Shown here: piece by piece, positions 52,064-57,046 of the stretch | How positions within the stretch are numbered: position 1 is the first letter of the stretch | Layout: each line of letters opens with the position of its first letter | Assembly: GCA_030037785.1 (NCBI GenBank) | Contig: JASHQA010000179.1 | Location: 1-57,046 of the forward strand | Source of the DNA: Streptosporangiaceae bacterium | Lineage (GTDB): Bacteria > Actinomycetota > Actinomycetes > Streptosporangiales > Streptosporangiaceae | Length of the DNA stretch: 57,046 nt | Direction: 5' to 3' | Notes under the pieces: model-generated | Database searches by the model: none | Told to the model about the DNA's origin: nothing | The model's input: only the letters and a program-made list of their open reading frames with translations | Position numbers and translations under genes: made by a program

Positions 52064-52087
52064 GGTGCACCACCCCTCTGGTGCAAC
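52064..52087. other. hairpin in HIT / ECF sigma divergent intergenic region
   Basis: GGTGCACCA-CCCCTC-TGGTGCAAC, 9-bp arms with one mismatch. Confidence 0.5.
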
Positions 52088-52221
52088 GGTACCGGCAGGT
52101 GCTGGCTCTCCGTCGCCCAGAGACTGGTCATGCGCGGGCACTCGCTGGCGTGACTGGGTGTGGGGGGAATGGAAGCAGCTTGGAAGTCTTGTCTGGCGAC
52201 CCAGTGTCGCAGCGCTCGCGA

Positions 52222-52809
52222 ATGACCGCGAGTGAACCTTCGGACGTAGTTGCGCGTCCAACTGACGTGACGGAGGCCTGGGCTGGGCGTGTTCCGCTCG
52301 TCTCAGCCCGGGTCGACACCGATGCCGACCGGGCCGTGACAGAGCTGTACAGCGCTCACTACCGCTCGCTGGTGCGGCTCGCTGCCCTCCTGGTCCGCGA
52401 CCTCGGAACCGCGGAGGAAGTAGTGCAGGACGCGTTCGTCGCGATGCATGGCGGCTGGCACCGCCTGCGCGACAACGAGAAGGCGCTCGCTTACCTACGT
52501 CAGGCTGTCGTCAATCGCTCACGTTCCGTGCTCAGACACCGGCAGGTTGTCGACCGGAACGCGCCCAAGCCAGCGCCGGACATGCCGAGCGCGGAGCACG
52601 GGGCAATCGCGCTGTTCGAGCGGTCTGCGGTGATAGCGGCGCTGCGGACACTCCCGGCGCGGCAGCGTGAGGCACTGGTGCTACGGTTCTACGCCGACAT
52701 GCCAGAAGCGCAGATAGCCGAGACGATGCGGATCAGCCGCGGTGCCGTGAAGAGCCATACGGCCAGGGCCATGCAGGCGCTGCGGACGATGCTGGAGCGC
52801 GAGGAATGA
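52222..52809 (+). CDS. ECF sigma factor (SigE-family-like)
   Basis: ATG 52222; AVTELYSAHYRSLVRLAALLVRDLGTAEEVVQDAFVAMHGGW; LPARQREALVLRFYADMPEAQIAETMRISRGAVKSHTARAMQALR. Confidence 0.9.
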   Translation: MTASEPSDVVARPTDVTEAWAGRVPLVSARVDTDADRAVTELYSAHYRSLVRLAALLVRDLGTAEEVVQDAFVAMHGGWHRLRDNEKALAYLRQAVVNRSRSVLRHRQVVDRNAPKPAPDMPSAEHGAIALFERSAVIAALRTLPARQREALVLRFYADMPEAQIAETMRISRGAVKSHTARAMQALRTMLEREE

Positions 52810-53618
52810 ACGCCTCAGCCAACCACGAGGCTTACCTCCGCGCCGCCCTGCACGCGGCAGCCGACTCGCTCGAGCCGCAGGACGACGGCCTCGAGCGCAT
52901 CAGGGCGCGGCTGCAGCACGCGCGGCCACGGGCCGTGAGCTGGCTGCTCGCCGCCGGCGACGCGGTTCGACTGCGCACTCCGGCGGCCCTGCAAGACGCC
53001 CTCTACCGGCTGAACGCCGGCCTCTGGACGGTCTGGGAGCGCTTCGCGCCCGCGCCCGCGCCGGGCAAGCACCGCTCCCGCACCCAGGGCCTGCTCCGGC
53101 CGCTGGCCGCGATGGCCGTGGTCGTCTTCATCGTCGCGGCCGGCACCTACGTGGCGATAGACGTCTCGACGGCCGTGTCGCCGAGCAGTTCGAGCTCGCA
53201 CCCGCGCACCGGGCCGACGGGTCCGGCCGGGCATCCCGCGAGCTCGCCATCCTCGTCGCCCACCGCTTCGGGGGCCGGGCCCGTCACGCACCGCCCGTCG
53301 GCGTCGCCAACCTGCTCACCCACCACGACCCCGCAGCCGTCGGGCTCGCCGTCGCCGTCCCCGAGCCCCACCCCGACGCCCACGCCGACCGCCACGCCGA
53401 CGCCCACGCCGACCGCCACGACCGAGGCGAGTACCGCCCCAGACGCCGTGAGCGCCGTGCGGCTGACCGCCTTCATGACCGTGGCGTCCGCTGCCGCGCC
53501 AACCGTCCCGCAGGACGCCTGCGGGACGCAGCCGACGAGCACGGTGACGCCTGAGTCCAGCACGAGCTATGCAGTCTCTCAATCGCCGGCTGGCCGACGG
53601 CACCGGGCGGTCAGCTAG
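52806..53618 (+). CDS. single-TM protein with Ser/Pro/Thr-rich extracellular region (candidate partner/anti-sigma)
   Basis: ATGA overlap with sigma gene; cytoplasmic ~100 aa, TM PLAAMAVVVFIVAAGTYVAI, then PSGSPSPSPSPTPTPTPTATPTPTPTATT. Confidence 0.7.
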   Translation: MNASANHEAYLRAALHAAADSLEPQDDGLERIRARLQHARPRAVSWLLAAGDAVRLRTPAALQDALYRLNAGLWTVWERFAPAPAPGKHRSRTQGLLRPLAAMAVVVFIVAAGTYVAIDVSTAVSPSSSSSHPRTGPTGPAGHPASSPSSSPTASGAGPVTHRPSASPTCSPTTTPQPSGSPSPSPSPTPTPTPTATPTPTPTATTEASTAPDAVSAVRLTAFMTVASAAAPTVPQDACGTQPTSTVTPESSTSYAVSQSPAGRRHRAVS

Positions 53619-54328
53619 CCCGTTGCGCGGTCGCGCCAGCGGCCAGTCTGGCTCAGCACCACGCTGGCGGCCGCAACTCCGGCCGTCGAGGCGCGCAGCA
53701 CGGTAGGCCCCAGCGCGGCCGGGATCGCGCCGGCGGCGCGCATGGCAGCAACCTCGTTCGGGGTGATGCCGCCCTCCGGCCCGACGACCAGCACGATGTC
53801 TCCGGCGGCGGGCGGCTCGAGACTCGCCAGGTGGGCGGCAGCGTCGGGGTCAAGCACGATCGCCAGCGCTGCCGCCTGGATGCGGCGCACCGCGGCGTCA
53901 AGGTCGGCCGGCGCGGTCACGTCGGGAAACCAGGCCCGCCTGCTCTGCTTGGCGGCCTCGTGCGCCGTCGTACGCCACCGGGCCCGGGACCGGGCAGCGC
54001 GGTCGCCGCGCCAGACCGCGACGCAGCGCTCGGCTGACCACGGCACGATGACGTCGGCCCCGACCTCGGTCAGCAGCTCGACGGCGAGCTCGCCGCGATC
54101 ACCTTTGACGATCGCCTGCAGCACGACCAGCCGCGGCTGCGGCAGCGGCTCGGTGCGCCGCGTCAGCACGGCCAGCGATAGCTCGCCGGGCGCCGAGGCG
54201 ATGACAGTGCACTCGGCGACGGTGCCGGCGCCATCGGTGACGTCCACGCGCTCGCCGGCCGCGAGCCGGCGCACCGTGCTCGCGTGCCTGCCCTCCGGAC
54301 CGCGCAGCACGATCTGCTGACCAGCCAC
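53615..54328 (-). CDS. rsmE: 16S rRNA (uracil1498-N3)-methyltransferase RsmE
   Basis: VLRGPEGRHASTVRRLAAGERV...LVVGPEGGITPNEVAAMRAAGAIPAALGPTVLRASTAGVAA; true N-terminus probably upstream of 54328. Confidence 0.93.
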   Translation of the reverse strand: MAGQQIVLRGPEGRHASTVRRLAAGERVDVTDGAGTVAECTVIASAPGELSLAVLTRRTEPLPQPRLVVLQAIVKGDRGELAVELLTEVGADVIVPWSAERCVAVWRGDRAARSRARWRTTAHEAAKQSRRAWFPDVTAPADLDAAVRRIQAAALAIVLDPDAAAHLASLEPPAAGDIVLVVGPEGGITPNEVAAMRAAGAIPAALGPTVLRASTAGVAAASVVLSQTGRWRDRATG

Positions 54329-54379
54329 GTCGGCGGCAGCGGCGGCGAAGACCGGCGGCCTCAGGACCGGCCGACCCTG

Positions 54380-55519
54380 CTAGCGGCCGTTGAACGCATC
54401 GCGCAGCCGGGAGAAGAAGCCCTGCTGGCCGGGTGCGAACTTGCCCGGCGGCGCCTCTTCGCCGCGGAGCTTGGCGAGCTGGCGGAGCAGCTCCTCCTGC
54501 TCGGGTTCCAGCTTGGTCGGCGTCTCCACGGTGACGTGGACGATCAGGTCGCCCCGGCCGGAGCTGTTGAGCCGCTCCGTGCCCCGGCCGTACATGGGGA
54601 TGGCCTGGCCCGACTGCGTTCCCGGCCGGATGTCGAGCTCGGAGGGCCCGTCCAGGGTGTCGACCGTCAGGCTGGCGCCGAGCGCCGCCGCCACCATGGG
54701 AAGGGTCACCGTGCAATGCAGGTCGTCGCCCTGCCGCTCGAAGATCGGGTGCGGTCGCTGCACGATCTCCAGGAACAGGTCCCCCGGCGGTCCGCCGCCC
54801 GGGCCGGTCTCGCCCTCGCCGGCGAGCTGGATGTGGGTGCCATCCTCCACCCCAGCCGGGATGCGGACCTTGATCGTCCGCCGGGTCCTGACCCGGCCGT
54901 CGGCGTCGCACTCCGGGCATGGCTTGCGGATGACCGTGCCGTAGCCGCCGCACGCCGGGCAGGGCCGTGAGGTCATCATCTGCCCGATGAAGGACCGGGT
55001 GACCTGGCTGATCTCACCGCGGCCGTTGCACACGTCGCAGGTGACCGGGTGGGTGCCCGGCGCCGTTCCCTCGCCGGAACAGGTCGGGCAGACGACCGCG
55101 GTGTCGACCACCAGCTCCCTGGTCGTTCCGAACGCACACTCGGACAGGTCGAGATCGACCCGGATCGTCGCGTTCCGCCCCCGGCGAGCACGGCTGCGCG
55201 GCCCGCGCGGCGCCGCTCCGCCGCCGAAGAACGCGTCCATGATGTCGCTGAACGGGAACCCGGCCGCCCCGAACCCCGGACCGCCGGCGCCTGGCCGCGC
55301 GAACGGGTCGGCGCCCAGGTCGTACATCTGCTTCTTGTCGGGATCGGAGAGCACCTCGTAGGCCTGGGTGACCTCCTTGAACCGCTCCTGCAGCGCCGGA
55401 TCGGGGTTGACATCCGGATGCAGCTCGCGGGCGAGCCGCCGGTATGCCTTCTTGATCTCGTCAGGGCCCGCATCCCGGCGGACACCGAGGATCCCGTAAT
55501 AGTCGTTAGCCACCGGCAT
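54380..55519 (-). CDS. dnaJ: molecular chaperone DnaJ
   Basis: DYYGILGVRRDAGPDEIKKAYRRLARELHPDVNPD; four CxxCxGxG-type zinc repeats. Confidence 0.97.
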   Translation of the reverse strand: MPVANDYYGILGVRRDAGPDEIKKAYRRLARELHPDVNPDPALQERFKEVTQAYEVLSDPDKKQMYDLGADPFARPGAGGPGFGAAGFPFSDIMDAFFGGGAAPRGPRSRARRGRNATIRVDLDLSECAFGTTRELVVDTAVVCPTCSGEGTAPGTHPVTCDVCNGRGEISQVTRSFIGQMMTSRPCPACGGYGTVIRKPCPECDADGRVRTRRTIKVRIPAGVEDGTHIQLAGEGETGPGGGPPGDLFLEIVQRPHPIFERQGDDLHCTVTLPMVAAALGASLTVDTLDGPSELDIRPGTQSGQAIPMYGRGTERLNSSGRGDLIVHVTVETPTKLEPEQEELLRQLAKLRGEEAPPGKFAPGQQGFFSRLRDAFNGR

Positions 55520-55521
55520 TC

Positions 55522-56535
55522 CTAGGACTCCGCCAGGATCTGACCCACGTACCGTGCCACCGCGCGCACTGCTCCCATCGCTGTCGGGTAGTCCATCCGG
55601 GTCGGGCCGAGCACCCCGAGCCTCGCGAGTGCCAGGTCGCCGGTCCCGTACGCGGCCGCCACCAGCGACGTGCCCTGCAGTTCCTGCACCGCGTTCTCCG
55701 ACCCGATCCGCACCGTGACCGCGTCCCGGTCACCGGACTCGCCGAGAAGCCGCATGAGGACCACCTGTTCCTCCAACGCCTCGAGCACTTCGCGCAATCC
55801 CCTGGAGAAGTCCGCCGGGGTGAGATTCGCCGCACCGCTTACCACGACCCGCTCCTCGTGGCGCACGATCAGCGTTTCCATGATGACCGAGAACACCGCG
55901 GCGGCATTCGGCCGTTCGGCCGGGGACACCCGCTCCGGCAGTTCGGCGATGATCGAGGCGATGTCGGCGAGCTTGCGGCCGTCCAGGCAGGCGTTCAGTA
56001 GCGCGCGGAGCTGGGCGATCTCGTCCTCGGCCATCGGTGCGGGCAGCTCGGCGGTCCGCTGCTCGACCCGGCCGGTGTCGGTGATCAGGACCAGCAGGAG
56101 CCTCCGGTCGGTCAGCGACACCAGCTCGACGTGTCGCACCGCCGACCTGATCAGCGACGGGTACTGGACCACGGCCACCTGCCGGGTGAGCTGGGCCAGC
56201 AACCGGACGGTGCGCATGACCACGTCGTCGAGATCGTAGGCCCCGGTCAGGAACGTCTCGATGGCGCGCCGCTCGGCCAGCGACAGCGGCTTGATCCCCG
56301 ACAGCCGGTCGACAAAGAGCCGGTAGCCCTGCTCGGTGGGGATCCGGCCGGCGCTGGTGTGCGGCTGGACGATGAATCCCTGCTCCTCCAGGACGGCCAT
56401 GTCGTTGCGAATCGTTGCCGGTGAGACGTCCAGGTTGTGGCGGTCCACCAGCGTCTTCGAGCCCACGGGTTCGTTCGTGGAGACAAAGTCCTCCACGATC
56501 GCGCGCAGGACGGCCAGCTTCCTGTCGTCTAGCAC
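55522..56535 (-). CDS. hrcA: heat-inducible transcription repressor HrcA
   Basis: [78 protein letters not shown] start. Confidence 0.97.
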   Translation of the reverse strand: MLDDRKLAVLRAIVEDFVSTNEPVGSKTLVDRHNLDVSPATIRNDMAVLEEQGFIVQPHTSAGRIPTEQGYRLFVDRLSGIKPLSLAERRAIETFLTGAYDLDDVVMRTVRLLAQLTRQVAVVQYPSLIRSAVRHVELVSLTDRRLLLVLITDTGRVEQRTAELPAPMAEDEIAQLRALLNACLDGRKLADIASIIAELPERVSPAERPNAAAVFSVIMETLIVRHEERVVVSGAANLTPADFSRGLREVLEALEEQVVLMRLLGESGDRDAVTVRIGSENAVQELQGTSLVAAAYGTGDLALARLGVLGPTRMDYPTAMGAVRAVARYVGQILAES

Positions 56536-56548
56536 GCGGCACCTCCCC

Positions 56549-56573
56549 TGGCACTCTCCAGCACTGAGTGCCA
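56549..56573. promoter_or_regulatory. CIRCE operator
   Basis: TGGCACTC-N9-GAGTGCCA perfect 8-bp arms, directly upstream of the hrcA start. Confidence 0.92.
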
Positions 56574-56690
56574 AGTCTAGGGCCGATTCGCCGCCGGGGC
56601 ACTTATCGCCTGATCAGCAGGGCAAGAGAAAAAGCCGACATAAGGGAACAGAGGTCCCCGCCAACCGCAGCCGCTCGGTCTGATCCCCTT

Positions 56691-56735
56691 AACGTGGAAT
56701 GTTGGCGTCCTATGCGGACGCCCACATTCCACGTT
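56691..56735. terminator. long imperfect hairpin between hemW and hrcA (candidate terminator)
   Basis: AACGTGGAATGTTGGCGTCC-tatgc-GGACGCCCACATTCCACGTT; 20-bp arms, one mismatch. Confidence 0.6.
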
Positions 56736-56751
56736 GCGCCAAGTCTCCGTG

Positions 56752-57046
56752 TTAGTCCGTGATGGCGCGGACGACCGCGTCGGCCAGCAACCGGCCTCGC
56801 TGGGTGAGCCGGACCAGGCCCTCGGCCAGCGCCTCGTCGCCGACCAGCCCGTCGGCAGCGGCCTGCTGGGCCGCTGCGCGGCCCGCCGGCGCGAGCTCGG
56901 CGACCGGGCAGCCCGCCGCCAGCCTGGTCAGCAGCATGATCCGTTCGGTGGCCCGGTCGGAGTCGGTGAGCAACTCCCTGGCCTGGCCAGGGCTCGCGCC
57001 CGCCGCGATGCGGCGGGCGTAGGCGGCCGGATGCCGCACGTTCCAC
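56752..57046 (-). CDS. hemW: HemW-like radical SAM protein (C-terminal part only; truncated by window edge)
   Basis: WNVRHPAAYARRIAAGASPGQARELLTDSDRATERIMLLTRLA...EGLVRLTQRGRLLADAVVRAITD; position next to hrcA fits. Confidence 0.8.
   Translation of the reverse strand, partial: WNVRHPAAYARRIAAGASPGQARELLTDSDRATERIMLLTRLAAGCPVAELAPAGRAAAQQAAADGLVGDEALAEGLVRLTQRGRLLADAVVRAITD

Noticed and set aside
53340-53425. Possible minisatellite as an independent element
   Set aside because: In frame within the S/P/T-rich tail of the sigma-coupled membrane protein, so treated as part of that CDS

Overview
High-GC actinobacterial chromosomal window. Both flanks are housekeeping genes, mostly on the minus strand: dnaG (partial), HAD hydrolase, dgt-like, ppdK, glyS, uppS, recO, a tandem GNAT pair, era and a degenerate cytidine-deaminase-like gene on the left; CBS/CorC-family protein, ybeY, phoH-like, HIT, ECF sigma plus coupled membrane partner, rsmE, dnaJ, hrcA (with CIRCE) and hemW (partial) on the right. 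Between the degenerate cdd and the CBS/ybeY block sits a ~29.5 kb glycan-assembly locus (about 18983-48422). It encodes an initiating sugar transferase, an in-operon ECF sigma factor, two divergent Zn-finger C-methyltransferases, a G1P cytidylyltransferase, a PIG-L deacetylase, a 2OG-Fe(II)-type oxygenase, a flippase/pyruvyltransferase fused ORF, glycosyltransferases, methyltransferases, an O-antigen-ligase-like polymerase, a beta-helix lipoprotein, two Wzz-like proteins without a recognisable Walker A motif, heparinase II/III, an ADH-Gfo/Idh fusion, AsnB, an SDR and an RmlC-like epimerase. Main points for follow-up: placement of this locus inside a usually contiguous neighbourhood; the flippase-pyruvyltransferase ORF with an SD-preceded internal GTG; the C-MT/rfbF/PIG-L/2OG operon; Wzz paralogues with degenerate kinase domains; a shared 11-bp motif in both central divergent intergenic regions; a two-operator promoter upstream of a FAD monooxygenase; a DnaG zinc site missing its fourth Cys; and several perfect or near-perfect inverted repeats. 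Family assignments come from reading the translations, not from database searches.
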